Position numbers and translations under genes: made by a program
Origin: Leptospira sp. WS58.C1
Lineage (GTDB): Bacteria; Spirochaetota; Leptospiria; Leptospirales; Leptospiraceae
NCBI RefSeq assembly: GCF_040833995.1
Contig: NZ_CP162137.1
Location: forward strand, 186,001-250,000
Direction: 5' to 3'
DNA: 64,000 bases
Shown: positions 28,118-37,179 of the stretch, piece by piece
Numbering within the stretch: the stretch's first letter is position 1
Layout: each line of letters begins with the position of its first letter
The notes under the pieces: generated by a model
The model's database searches: none
The model's input: the letters and a program-made list of their open reading frames with translations, nothing else
What the model was told of the DNA's origin: nothing

Positions 28118-30010
28118 TTGGAAACTGATCAAAAGTATTTTTACGATATGCTGGAAAGGACGGCATCTAAATTTCCGAATAAGGAAAGTTTTTCCCGCAG
28201 AACCAAGGATGGAATTAAAGGAAGGACATTTTCAGAGATCAAGTCCTTAACGGATTCTTTAATTGCGGGGCTGATCGAAGAAGGAGTTCAAAAAGACGAT
28301 AGGGTCTTATATCTTTGTGATTCCAGTCAGAACTGGATCATAGGTGATATCGCGATCATCTCTGCGGGAGCCGTTTCCGTTCCGAGAGGAACGGACGTAG
28401 TAGATGAAGATATATTATATATAGTTAATCATTCGGAAAGCAAGTATGCAATCGTTCAAAAAGAAAAAGACAAACAAAGATTGCTCAACCTCGGCCCCAA
28501 ACTTCCGAGTCTAAAAAAAGTTTTTGTGATCGAAGATGATATCGGTGATCTGAAATCCGGAACTGATACGATCCAAGGTTTGATTGAAAAAGGAAAAATC
28601 AACTTTTCTAAAGATCCCGATATTGTTCGCAAAAGACTCCGAGAAAAATCTCCGAACGAACTTGCTACTTTAATTTACACATCCGGAACTACCGGCGCTC
28701 CTAAAGGAGTGATGCTCAATCAAACCGGCTGGATCTCCGCCGTGGAAAAAGTGATCGGATTCGTTCAATTGACTTCCGCGGATTCGGGTGTAAGTCTTCT
28801 TCCTCCGTGGCATGCGTTTGAAAGAGCGATCGAATATTGTATCTTGGAATTAGGTGCAGGATTTCTGATTTCCAATATCAACAATTTGAAAGAGGATCTG
28901 AAGGAATTCCAACCTACATTGTTCCCTTCCGTTCCAAGGATCTGGGAATCCTTGTATAATGGAATTATGAATAAGGTCTCCAAGGAATCCGGCTTAAAAA
29001 AAGTGGTATTCAAATTCTGTCTAAAGATCGGAAATCTTTGGGCTGTTCAAAAGGGCGTTCTATTCGGATATGATTTTAGAATAGATAAGCCGAACTTTAT
29101 CGTTTGGATCTTCTCCAAAATTTCCTCTTTGACCCTTCTCATTTTATTATCACCCCTCAAGTTATTTGCACTTCTGGTCTTCAAACCGATTCATAATGCT
29201 CTTGGTGGAAAATTGCGAGTCTCCGTTTCTGCGGGAAGTGCCCTTCCTTCCGTAGTGGATAAATTTTTATCTTCTATCGGATTAATCGTATTGGAAGGAT
29301 ACGGAATGACGGAAACTTCTGCAGTGCTTTCCATTCGAAAACCGAAACAACCGTCTCCTGGAACCGTGGGAACTCCGATACAGGGATATGAATGTATTCT
29401 GAAAGACGAGCATGGCAATCTTGTTCCCCAAGGCGGAAAAGGAAGTCTTTGGGTAAAATCCAAACAAGTTCTCATGGGATATTATAAACGTCCTGAATTG
29501 AACGATGTGGTCTTTGATAAGAACGGATTCTTTGATACGGGAGATATCATGCGCTTCAATTATAGGGGCGAATTGGTGTTTGCAGGAAGAGCTAAGGATA
29601 CTATTGTGCTTGCCGGCGGAGAGAATGTGGAGCCGGTTCCGATCGAGGACCAACTTTTAAATTCTCCTTATGTGAACCAAGTGATGGTAACGGGTCATGA
29701 GGCAAAACATCTGGTGGTCTTGATCGTTCCTGATTTCGAAAGATTAAAGGCTGAGTTTCCCGATCTACCGGAGGATGCGAATGTTTGGAATTCTCATCCT
29801 AAAATTAGAGAGATCTTTAAGAAGGAAGTTTCGGATAGAATATCCCGTAGAACAGGATTCAAATCTTTCGAGCTGATCCCTCAAAATGCATTCTATGTCA
29901 TTCCAAGGCCTTTCGATCCGGATAAGGAAATGACTAGAACCTTAAAAATCAAAAGAAACGAAATATTAGAAAGTTTTAAAAAAGAAGTTTCCGATCTAAC
30001 AAAAAATTAG
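28118..30010 (+). CDS. Long-chain acyl-CoA synthetase (AMP-binding)
   Basis: This 630-residue adenylate-forming enzyme activates fatty acids to acyl-CoA. The P-loop YTSGTTGAPKGVML, the GYGMTETS block, FDTGDIMRF and the C-terminal LKIKRNEI lysine region are present. A hydrophobic insert (about residues 338-352) suggests membrane contact, as in spirochaetal and eukaryotic long-chain enzymes. The TTG at 28118 is chosen because GGGGGAG lies just upstream; the ATG at 28148 is the alternative. It is first of four closely spaced fatty-acid genes. Confidence 0.92.
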   Translation: METDQKYFYDMLERTASKFPNKESFSRRTKDGIKGRTFSEIKSLTDSLIAGLIEEGVQKDDRVLYLCDSSQNWIIGDIAIISAGAVSVPRGTDVVDEDILYIVNHSESKYAIVQKEKDKQRLLNLGPKLPSLKKVFVIEDDIGDLKSGTDTIQGLIEKGKINFSKDPDIVRKRLREKSPNELATLIYTSGTTGAPKGVMLNQTGWISAVEKVIGFVQLTSADSGVSLLPPWHAFERAIEYCILELGAGFLISNINNLKEDLKEFQPTLFPSVPRIWESLYNGIMNKVSKESGLKKVVFKFCLKIGNLWAVQKGVLFGYDFRIDKPNFIVWIFSKISSLTLLILLSPLKLFALLVFKPIHNALGGKLRVSVSAGSALPSVVDKFLSSIGLIVLEGYGMTETSAVLSIRKPKQPSPGTVGTPIQGYECILKDEHGNLVPQGGKGSLWVKSKQVLMGYYKRPELNDVVFDKNGFFDTGDIMRFNYRGELVFAGRAKDTIVLAGGENVEPVPIEDQLLNSPYVNQVMVTGHEAKHLVVLIVPDFERLKAEFPDLPEDANVWNSHPKIREIFKKEVSDRISRRTGFKSFELIPQNAFYVIPRPFDPDKEMTRTLKIKRNEILESFKKEVSDLTKN

Positions 30011-30031
30011 AACGGAGTTGGGAGAAAAATT

Positions 30032-31648
30032 ATGTTTTTAAATCCGTACTTAACATCATCAGATCTGGAATTTTACGAAACCGTAAAGGATTTTGCGAAA
30101 GAAAGAGTATTACCGTCTGTAGAAGATCGGGACGAACACGGCGTATGGGGCAACGATATCTGGAAGGAAATGGGAAGTATGGGCCTATTAGGCATTCCTG
30201 TTCCGGAAGAATTCGGAGGCCAAGGCGGCACATGTCTGCAATGTTGTATCGCTCAAGAAGCGTTTAACGCAGGTTCTCTGGATGGAGGGTTCGGGCTTTC
30301 TTGGGGAGCCCATATGATCATCGGGACTCTTCCGATCCTTTTCCAAGGAACGGACGCTCAAAAGAAAAAATACCTTCCTAAACTCGCATCCGGAGAATGG
30401 ATAGCTGGTCTTGCGTTGACTGAGCCTGATTCAGGTTCAGATGCAGCTGCAATGAATACATTCGCGACCAAGGTGGATGGAGGTTTTATTCTAAACGGAA
30501 GCAAGTTATACATAACCAACGGCCCGAACGGACAAGTATTCATCGTAATGGCGAGAACAACTAAGTCTAGAGGACCAATGGGAGTTTCCGCATTCATCGT
30601 AGAATCCAATATGAAAGGATTTCATGTAAGTAAGGTTCTCAAGAAGTTAGGGCATAACACTTCTATGACCGCAGAACTTTCCTTCCAAGATATGTTCGTT
30701 CCGGATGAAAATCTTTTAGGGCCTCTAAATTCCGGCTTTGTTCGTATCGGAAAGGGGACATTGGAATGGGAAAGAACAGTGCTAGTTGCTGCCGTTCCCG
30801 GTGGAATGGAATTCGGATTGGAACTTTGTTTGGATTATGCCTGGAAGCGTCACCAATTCGGAAAACCGATCTTATCCTTTTTCGGAGTACAGGAAAAGAT
30901 CGCACGTAACTGGGTGTATCTTTGCGCTTCCAGAAGATTGATCTATTTTGTAGCGAATAAGAAGGATCAAGATCCGACTGCGAGCCTTCCATTCGAAAGT
31001 TCCGCATTAAAAGTTTTTGTAACGGAAACTGCGGAAGAGTTAGCAAGCGATGCGGTTCAGATCCACGGTGGAATGGGTTATATGAGAGAATGTCATGTAA
31101 GCCGCCAGTACAGGGACGTAAGACTCGGCACAATCGGTGGAGGAACTACCGAAGTCCAAAAAAGTATTATATCTTCTACCTACAAAGGTTTCGACAAGTT
31201 GATGGAAGTCCTACAACAATCCCAACCGGAAGAGATAAGAGCTAAGGCAGAGAAGATCCTAACAAACACTCCGGAAGAAAAAATACTCACTGCGGCAAAA
31301 GAATTATTAAAAGCAGCTGGAGAACATTCCGACAGAAAGAAAAAACAAGCTTTGGAATTCGGATTTGCCGATCTCGCGGTTTTCGTTACCACAGTTCAGT
31401 TGGGATTCTGGGACACTGCAAATTCCACTTCCGAATACAAATCGGAAGATAGGCTCAGAGATCTAAAAATACTTACCTTCTACGCTGGATGCAGATTTTT
31501 CAAAAGTGTACATTTCCTAAAAGAACTGGATGCAGAAAAAACTAAAAACTTGATGAGACTTTTCTCCGAACTTCCTTCCGTGGAAAAAGAAGTGGCTGAT
31601 TGTGTGGAGTTCCTGAAAAACGGGGTCTTAGGCGCACAACTCGCTTAA
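30032..31648 (+). CDS. Acyl-CoA dehydrogenase
   Basis: This is a 538-residue flavoprotein that makes the 2,3 double bond in acyl-CoA. The conserved blocks LTEPDSGSDAA, the YITNGP segment, QIHGGMGYM and YRDVRLGTIGGGTTEVQK are visible. The C-terminal 150 residues after the usual end of the core form an extra helical region, so the protein is longer than the roughly 380-residue standard form. The chain-length preference cannot be read. It lies 21 bp after the ligase gene. Confidence 0.92.
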   Translation: MFLNPYLTSSDLEFYETVKDFAKERVLPSVEDRDEHGVWGNDIWKEMGSMGLLGIPVPEEFGGQGGTCLQCCIAQEAFNAGSLDGGFGLSWGAHMIIGTLPILFQGTDAQKKKYLPKLASGEWIAGLALTEPDSGSDAAAMNTFATKVDGGFILNGSKLYITNGPNGQVFIVMARTTKSRGPMGVSAFIVESNMKGFHVSKVLKKLGHNTSMTAELSFQDMFVPDENLLGPLNSGFVRIGKGTLEWERTVLVAAVPGGMEFGLELCLDYAWKRHQFGKPILSFFGVQEKIARNWVYLCASRRLIYFVANKKDQDPTASLPFESSALKVFVTETAEELASDAVQIHGGMGYMRECHVSRQYRDVRLGTIGGGTTEVQKSIISSTYKGFDKLMEVLQQSQPEEIRAKAEKILTNTPEEKILTAAKELLKAAGEHSDRKKKQALEFGFADLAVFVTTVQLGFWDTANSTSEYKSEDRLRDLKILTFYAGCRFFKSVHFLKELDAEKTKNLMRLFSELPSVEKEVADCVEFLKNGVLGAQLA

Positions 31649-31675
31649 TCCACAAAAAAGAATAAGGAAATCGGA

Positions 31676-32107
31676 ATGTACGAAAGAGGAAAGACTTACG
31701 ACGAAATACAAATAGGGGATAAGGCGAGTTTCACTAAAACGATCACTGAAACGGATATCTATATATTCGCAGGGATCAGCGGGGATTTTAATCCTTTGCA
31801 TGTGGACGAAGAATATGCAAAGACCACAGCGTTCGGTACTAGGATCGCACATGGTGGACTTGCCGCTTCTCTATTAGCTCCTGTGCTCGGGATGAAACTT
31901 CCCGGATTAGGGACAGTCGCCTTAGAAACGTTAACAAAGTTCCGCAAACCTGTGTATCCTGGAGATACGATTACTTGCACTGTCACAGTGAAAGAAAAGA
32001 TCCCAAGACTGAAAGCCGTTGCCATGAACATTGAGTGGACCAATCAAAAAAAAGAAACGATCGGCAAGGGAGAATGTAAAGTTCTACCTCCTTCTGCCCA
32101 AGCTTAG
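31676..32107 (+). CDS. MaoC-family enoyl-CoA hydratase
   Basis: This 143-residue hot-dog-fold protein carries the (R)-hydratase motif: ISGDFNPLHVDEEYA followed by FGTRIAHGGL, supplying the catalytic Asp and His. It should hydrate trans-2-enoyl-CoA, as PhaJ-type enzymes do. In this operon it can take the product of the acyl-CoA dehydrogenase. It begins 27 bp after that gene and ends 18 bp before the thiolase-like gene. Confidence 0.92.
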   Translation: MYERGKTYDEIQIGDKASFTKTITETDIYIFAGISGDFNPLHVDEEYAKTTAFGTRIAHGGLAASLLAPVLGMKLPGLGTVALETLTKFRKPVYPGDTITCTVTVKEKIPRLKAVAMNIEWTNQKKETIGKGECKVLPPSAQA

Positions 32108-32125
32108 AATTTTCAGGAGTTATAC

Positions 32126-33667
32126 ATGAATTTTCCCGTTCTATTAGGAGTTGCCGACAGTACGACCAAGGATTTTTCGGAAGAAGAATATAAATCGTGG
32201 AGCGGGTCTCAAAAAGTTTTTCAACATTATAAAAAATCCATAGCTACACTTTTGGATTTTCTTGGTATGAAGAATGAGACATTGGCCTCTGAGATCACCG
32301 ACTTTGTAAGTATAGAAGCAGCTTCTTTGGGAAAACAAGGTTACGGACACACCGTACGTATAGCGAATGAGCTCGGCTATACAGGGATGAAAGCCCATGT
32401 GATCGACTTGGGAGGAGCAAGCGTTACCGGAGCAATCGGACAAGCAAGAACCGTCTTAGTCGATAATCCCGATGCGGTCGTTTTAGTCGCTGCAGCAGAT
32501 ATTCCTAAATCAGCATTCCGTCAAGTTTCCGATTTAAAGATGGTAAACGAAACAGTATGTCATCCTGAGTTCGAATTAGATAACGGTGCCACTCTCATCG
32601 CAATGTACGGACTCTTGATGAAAAGGATGATGTTTGAAGAAGGGATCAGCCTGGACGATCTGAAAGAGATTACTCAAAAATTCAGATCGAATGCGATCGG
32701 AAACCCAAGAGCATTCTATTATGGACAAGAGATAACCGAAAAACAAATGTCTCGTCCGATTTCCGACCCATATCCGACTCCGATGATCGCCATCGTGACG
32801 GATCATGGCTTTGCTACTATTTTGGTTTCCGAAAAAAAAGCGAAGGAATGGAAATCCAAGGGTTGGATCCGAAAAAATCTGAAACCTTTGCATCTTGTAG
32901 GAGCTTCTCATACTGCTCATAGCGAATATTTTATTCTAAAAGGAGGATTCGATTCTCCTGCTAGAAATTCCGCGGAAAAACTTTTTGCTCAATCAGGTTA
33001 CCAAAGAGAAGAAGTGGATTATGCTTGGATCTACGATTGTTTTCCCGGACAGGTAATCCAACAGTCCGCTCAATATTTTAAATTGGGCAAAAAGGAAGTA
33101 GTCAATTCTCTCAAGACTTCTTCATTAAAACTTTCTAATGGAAAGCAGATCCCCATTAATCAGATGGGCGGGATATTGAATTACCAAGCTGCAATGTCCA
33201 TCTCTGCTGCTACAGGTCTTGTGGATATAGCGGTTCAGTATGGATTGTACGCCCAGGTGGCTGATTCAGGGAAGATCCCGGCTCATTCTCCGAAGTTGGC
33301 TCTCTTGGGAGGGAATGGGGGAATCGATAGTATCAATTCGATCGCCTTATTCTCTTCGGAACGTCCTTCGAGAGATAGAAAATCGAGAACCCCGGAACTT
33401 TCTCCTCTTACTTTAAACAAACCGGGAGCGGATATCGGAGAAGAAGGTGTCGTCTGGTCTTCTACAACTGTTAACATGAATCCGGGATTTTCTTGGAAGC
33501 CTCCTTATTCTTTAGCTCTGATCAAGCTGGCAGAAAATCGTTTCGTTCTGGCAAATATCCACGAGAAAGATGGGACGATCCGCAAGTCCGGGGACGAATT
33601 GCAATACGACAGAACTCGGGTAAAAATAGAAAAAGAAGGAAGAAGATGGAAGGCGGTACTTTTATAA
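32126..33667 (+). CDS. Thiolase-like protein with C-terminal OB-type domain (TLP1-like)
   Basis: This 513-residue protein has a thiolase fold (VVLVAAADIPKSAFRQVSDL; LALLGGNGGIDSIN) and an extra C-terminal domain of about 75 residues with the pattern of a DUF35/OB fold (PPYSLALIKLAENRFVLANI). The normal nucleophile position reads LGGASVTGAIGQ, with no Cys, and the second catalytic block reads NQMGGILNYQAAM, with no GHP histidine. It is therefore not a standard ketoacyl-CoA thiolase. It resembles the thiolase-like type 1 group known from mycobacteria. It probably binds acyl-CoA in this operon; the reaction is unknown. Confidence 0.8.
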   Translation: MNFPVLLGVADSTTKDFSEEEYKSWSGSQKVFQHYKKSIATLLDFLGMKNETLASEITDFVSIEAASLGKQGYGHTVRIANELGYTGMKAHVIDLGGASVTGAIGQARTVLVDNPDAVVLVAAADIPKSAFRQVSDLKMVNETVCHPEFELDNGATLIAMYGLLMKRMMFEEGISLDDLKEITQKFRSNAIGNPRAFYYGQEITEKQMSRPISDPYPTPMIAIVTDHGFATILVSEKKAKEWKSKGWIRKNLKPLHLVGASHTAHSEYFILKGGFDSPARNSAEKLFAQSGYQREEVDYAWIYDCFPGQVIQQSAQYFKLGKKEVVNSLKTSSLKLSNGKQIPINQMGGILNYQAAMSISAATGLVDIAVQYGLYAQVADSGKIPAHSPKLALLGGNGGIDSINSIALFSSERPSRDRKSRTPELSPLTLNKPGADIGEEGVVWSSTTVNMNPGFSWKPPYSLALIKLAENRFVLANIHEKDGTIRKSGDELQYDRTRVKIEKEGRRWKAVLL

Positions 33668-33704
33668 ACCGATCGTTCGTCTTGCAAAACTAAATAGATT
33701 TTTT

Positions 33705-34001
33705 CTAATATTCTCCCCAGAAATCCGAAAAAAAATTGATTAGAATTGTTTTAGGAAGAAGAACTTTTACTTTGTTTTTGGAAAAAAATTTCCGAACTTG
33801 AAATACGTTCCGATTCCCTTCCGTCAGATTTTTTCTCGGAATGCGAAAGCGGCGTTGGATCAGAAGTAGAACTAAAAACAAGGCGGTCAAAATTACAGTC
33901 TAATGGTTGAGGCCGTATAACTCCCGGATAAAACCGGAAATCTGAAAAGAAAATGCGAGAACCGTTTCCGTGATTTGATTTAGATGTAGGGGACGATATT
34001 C
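33705..34001 (-). other. Intergenic stretch with a possible decayed membrane-protein frame
   Basis: The 334-bp gap between the thiolase-like gene and the next plus-strand gene has no clear plus-strand gene. On the minus strand a frame ending at 33705 encodes a hydrophobic helix (TVILTALFLVLLLIQRRF). One in-frame TAG (about 33902) separates it from an upstream open stretch that reads like protein (for example RELYGLNH just before the TAG). Either this is a broken small membrane-protein gene or the resemblance is chance. No start codon with a ribosome site is visible. Confidence 0.2.
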
Positions 34002-34322
34002 TTGTTTATCACTGCGGAGAACATTCGAACTGGAGAAGTTAGGACCTTTCTTGGAAAAGAAAGGATCTTAGTGCCTGATTCCAAACATACAGAAGAGACC
34101 CGTTCCCTTTATGCGCACTGGGAAACGGTGGAAGAATGTTTGGACCTACGAAAATATTCCAAATTTTTCTATGTCTCCGAATCGGAAGGTAAATGGCAAA
34201 GAGGAGAAGAAGTTTTAATCTCTACCGAAAGGCCTATATCCGACAGACCCGGAAGTAAAAGTTTATCTATGGATCGTTTGGATAGTTATAGAGTACTCGG
34301 AATTTTTTTAGAAAAGGAATAA
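34002..34322 (+). CDS. Small hypothetical protein
   Basis: This 106-residue soluble protein, rich in Glu, Arg and Ser, has no recognised family. The TTG at 34002 follows an AGGGGA site about 8 bp upstream, which supports this start. It has no signal peptide or membrane helix. It precedes a lysine-rich protein 60 bp downstream. Confidence 0.65.
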   Translation: MFITAENIRTGEVRTFLGKERILVPDSKHTEETRSLYAHWETVEECLDLRKYSKFFYVSESEGKWQRGEEVLISTERPISDRPGSKSLSMDRLDSYRVLGIFLEKE

Positions 34323-34382
34323 AATCCGAGTAGAATACGAATCGGGAGAAGATAAGGTACGGACCCGAAGCACTCAGTAACA

Positions 34383-34628
34383 ATGGTCCAAAAAAAGAAA
34401 AAGAAACCCTTACCTAAGAAGAAGGTAGTTAAACGGGCAAAATCCTCTTCTACCGGGACAAAAAATGTGCGTATCCCTAGGGATAACGACGTAAAAATGA
34501 GCGAAATGGTGGATCTGGCCGCCGAAATATTCGTTCAGACCTTAGAAATCTCCACTAAAATTCCAGCCAAGCTCAGAACCAGATTGATCAAACAATTGAA
34601 AGAAGCCGCAAAAGAAGCCTTATCCTGA
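34383..34628 (+). CDS. Small protein with lysine-rich tail
   Basis: This 81-residue protein has a strongly basic N-terminal tail (VQKKKKKPLPKKKVVKRAK), a short polar linker, and a helical C-terminal half (about residues 40-81) with heptad-like hydrophobic spacing. The design suggests nucleic-acid binding by the tail and self-association through the helices. No family is recognised. Other lysine-rich proteins occur nearby (the LigA tail and the 30-residue protein at 37180-37272). Confidence 0.7.
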   Translation: MVQKKKKKPLPKKKVVKRAKSSSTGTKNVRIPRDNDVKMSEMVDLAAEIFVQTLEISTKIPAKLRTRLIKQLKEAAKEALS

Positions 34629-34720
34629 TCATTATTTCCCTGCCTCTCAGGATAAATTTTCGATTGATACGGAAATTTTTTTCCAAAAACCTCGCTCAAA
34701 CAAGGTGGGATTCCGTATTT

Positions 34721-34855
34721 ATGTCCGTCGAAATTAATATGGAAACGATGTTTTTAGCAACAGCCCTTTTCTTGATTCTTTTCGAACAATATAAGGAAAG
34801 AAAGACCCGAGAAAAGGTTTTTGTAGAACCTTTACGTAACTTCCTTCACCGTTAA
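34721..34855 (+). CDS. Very small single-pass membrane protein
   Basis: From the ATG at 34721 the frame encodes 44 residues: a short start, one hydrophobic helix (METMFLATALFLILF), then a charged tail with many Lys, Arg and Glu. The frame is open from a TTG at 34664, but the upstream part is Lys/Phe-rich and lacks a ribosome site. The following terminator supports a transcribed gene ending here. Existence is likely but not certain. Confidence 0.4.
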   Translation: MSVEINMETMFLATALFLILFEQYKERKTREKVFVEPLRNFLHR

Positions 34856-34869
34856 CCTACGGTCCAAGT

Positions 34870-34902
34870 GCCGGGCGAAAGGATGCGCCGGCCTTCGTTT
34901 TT
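34870..34902 (+). terminator. Intrinsic terminator
   Basis: GCCGGGCG (34870-34877) pairs with CGCCGGC (34886-34892), leaving one bulged G, and a T-run follows at 34898-34902. It lies 15 bp after the small membrane-protein gene. Confidence 0.75.
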
Positions 34903-34980
34903 CTCGCCTCTTTAATGTTGGAACCGACTTGAATCCTTCCGGATACCAGGGATAATGGCCTTGGGCGGATTTCAACTTCT

Positions 34981-35235
34981 ATGAAGAACAAATTACTCAC
35001 ACCTATCAAAGCGATAGATACCTTCGTAAAATGTAAAAAAGAAGGGGAGCGTATTCCCGTTCTGGTTTGGGACAGCTTAAGGACTTACCAAAAATGGGAT
35101 CAGGTGGAGTTGACAGGTCTTTTAAACGCCAGCGCCTATTTTCCCGATATACTTTTCGAAAAGGATATGGAGAAGAAGATCCAGAACCGTCTGGACGAAT
35201 TTAATTCTAGGATCGTGGACATTCCTATTAAATGA
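34981..35235 (+). CDS. Small hypothetical protein
   Basis: This 84-residue soluble protein, beginning MKNKLLTPIKAIDTFVKCKKEGER, has no recognised motif. It overlaps the SUFU-domain gene by 4 bp (ATGA), so the two proteins are made together and may act together. The ATG start has no strong ribosome site nearby. Confidence 0.75.
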   Translation: MKNKLLTPIKAIDTFVKCKKEGERIPVLVWDSLRTYQKWDQVELTGLLNASAYFPDILFEKDMEKKIQNRLDEFNSRIVDIPIK

Positions 35236-36350
35236 ACCAAACTGCTGAACCTAATATTTTATACCAAGAAGCAAATCCTTACGGATCCTTGACCGCGTTT
35301 TTGGAAGACGACGGAAGGACCGTTTATCTGTATTTACAAGCGGAAGAAAGTCCGGACTTTGCGATCAAATCCGTTTGGGTATGCAATCGTATAGATGCAC
35401 CTAAAACAAGGACAGATGCCGATCTAAGATCAGGCCTTGCGCCATTCTTAACGGAAGAGGAAGTTACCGATCCTAAAGGCCAACCTGAGTTCGATCCTAA
35501 AGAGATCCATTTTATCTGGTCGGAAGAAGGAAACGGAGTCTCTTTATTTTATAAAGAAGAGCTGATTGCATATCTTCCTCCTTGGTCGGGCATTAAAGGA
35601 TTCCATGGATATTCAAAATTTGCAAAAGCGGATACGATCACTGCCTATCCTTTAGGAAATACAGAGTTTGGAGTAATCCCGGATCGTATCAACCAAGACC
35701 GAAGTTTTTGGGAATACAGATCTACCAAAGGAATTTGGAAGAATATACAAGAGTCCAGACTTGCTTATCTAGAATACGTATTCGGTAAACATGATAAGTA
35801 TTGGTCTGCTGACGGCGGTAAATACCCTCAGCTAGGGATCGTAAGGTTTGCTCCCAAAAACATGCCGGGAGTTTATGTATATTCTACCATTGGAATGAGT
35901 GCACAAAACCTTCCTTCAGTCGAATTATATAGAAAAGATTATGAAAACTATGCGAGAGTAGAGTTAATCTGTGCCGTAAAAGTTTCAGACGAGGATAGGT
36001 CCGAAAGCTGGGTGCCTCATCAGATCGGTGAGATCATTCGTTATCCTTGGGTTATGAGCAAATGGTTTGGCCATGGACATTCGATCGCGATGAGTAGAAG
36101 AGATCCGGAAGCTTTGTACTTAAGTTTTAGTTCTCTTGTAATAAGAGAGATCGGAAAGGAAGAAGGATTCCCTGAATTGACGGATCTTAAGTCCGAAAGA
36201 GGAAATCCGATCAAATTTCTGGCTTTAATTCCTGTTTCCGAGGAGGAAAGGGTCTTTATAGAAGAAAAGGGCGCAGAAGAGTTCTTTTCCTTATTGGATT
36301 CTACTCAATCCAAGTGGATTCATAATCCCGAAAGACAATCCACGATCTGA
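35232..36350 (+). CDS. Suppressor-of-fused (SUFU) domain protein
   Basis: This is a 372-residue cytoplasmic protein. The C-terminal half has the bacterial SUFU-domain pattern: VYVYSTIGMSAQNLP, the ELICAVKVSD segment, the IGEIIRYPWVMSKWFGHGHSI block, and a closing LALIPVSEEERVFIEEKGAEEFFSLL. The N-terminal half is a separate acidic domain without a known family. SUFU is named for a eukaryotic Hedgehog-pathway regulator; bacterial members are often linked to toxin immunity or have unknown function. No toxin gene is adjacent here. It is translationally coupled to the small upstream gene. Confidence 0.75.
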   Translation: MNQTAEPNILYQEANPYGSLTAFLEDDGRTVYLYLQAEESPDFAIKSVWVCNRIDAPKTRTDADLRSGLAPFLTEEEVTDPKGQPEFDPKEIHFIWSEEGNGVSLFYKEELIAYLPPWSGIKGFHGYSKFAKADTITAYPLGNTEFGVIPDRINQDRSFWEYRSTKGIWKNIQESRLAYLEYVFGKHDKYWSADGGKYPQLGIVRFAPKNMPGVYVYSTIGMSAQNLPSVELYRKDYENYARVELICAVKVSDEDRSESWVPHQIGEIIRYPWVMSKWFGHGHSIAMSRRDPEALYLSFSSLVIREIGKEEGFPELTDLKSERGNPIKFLALIPVSEEERVFIEEKGAEEFFSLLDSTQSKWIHNPERQSTI

Positions 36351-36366
36351 TCTAAAAGTTTTTGGA

Positions 36367-37017
36367 ATGAAGACCTTTATCTCAAAACAAAATTTAATTC
36401 TTTTCGGTATAATCTTAGCATTTAGCTTTCTAAACATAAACTTAAACGCTCAAGAGAAGAGTTCTGGGGCGAATATCGAAAAAATTTGGGAGAATATATA
36501 CTCTCAGGACTTTATTTCCGCTAAAAAACTAGTCCAAAAAGAACTTCAATCATCCAATTCCGAGTCTTTGCAGTTACTTTCCTTAATGGAAATCTGTTTA
36601 AATGGACTGGAAAGATATAAACAAGCGGATGAAAGCCGAAGAAAGATATTAAGTGTTTGGGAAAAGAACCACAAAAAGGCTTATCTAGAAGAGAATTATC
36701 CCTTAAATCTCGCAACTTGGACTAGAATGGCGGTGGTTACTCCGAATATTTTAGTTTTAGGAGCGGAATATTACCTTCCTTATCCTGTAAATTCTAAGAA
36801 AGAAGGTTTCTATTACCATAAATTCACTGCTTATAACCGTTATAGCAAGCGCGCAGTGAAGTTTTTTAAATTAGAGAACTCCCCCAATACGGAAAAAGAG
36901 TATAGATTATTCGAAATTTCGGAAGAAGGAGAGGCTAAGCTCGTTAAAAATTATGGAAATGCACTGCCGGACTTCAGAGATGAGATGAAAGACGTCCTTA
37001 AATATCTAAATCTTTAA
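36367..37017 (+). CDS. Exported hypothetical protein
   Basis: This 216-residue protein has an N-terminal signal peptide (LILFGIILAFSFLNINLNA, probable cut before QEKSS). The mature part begins with helical, TPR-like sequence (about residues 30-100; KIWENIYSQDFISAKKLVQK) followed by a beta-rich region. No family is recognised. It is likely periplasmic. It follows the SUFU gene by 16 bp and ends before a bidirectional terminator. Confidence 0.75.
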   Translation: MKTFISKQNLILFGIILAFSFLNINLNAQEKSSGANIEKIWENIYSQDFISAKKLVQKELQSSNSESLQLLSLMEICLNGLERYKQADESRRKILSVWEKNHKKAYLEENYPLNLATWTRMAVVTPNILVLGAEYYLPYPVNSKKEGFYYHKFTAYNRYSKRAVKFFKLENSPNTEKEYRLFEISEEGEAKLVKNYGNALPDFRDEMKDVLKYLNL

Positions 37018-37101
37018 GTGCTCGTACCTAAAGTGTTGTATTTTTACAACAGATCCCGTTAGAAAATCGGAAAATACTAATAAAGAAGGGTTATAAAAGA
37101 A

Positions 37102-37128
37102 AAAACCCGCCTCAAAGAAGCGGGTTTT
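37102..37128. terminator. Bidirectional terminator
   Basis: AAAACCCGC (37102-37110) pairs with GCGGGTTTT (37120-37128). The T-run is longer on the minus strand (GGGTTTTTTC). It separates the exported protein gene from the convergent 30-residue lysine-rich gene. Confidence 0.88.
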
Positions 37129-37138
37129 AAGCTTCATT

Positions 37139-37162
37139 TCTTCCATAAACTAATATGGAAGA
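37139..37162. repeat. 9-bp hairpin in the 3' region of the lysine-rich gene
   Basis: TCTTCCATA (37139-37147) pairs exactly with TATGGAAGA (37154-37162) around AACTAA. It lies between the 30-residue gene and the terminator, so its mRNA probably carries this structure in the 3' untranslated part. Confidence 0.6.
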
Positions 37163-37179
37163 GATGTTGTTGAAGTTAG

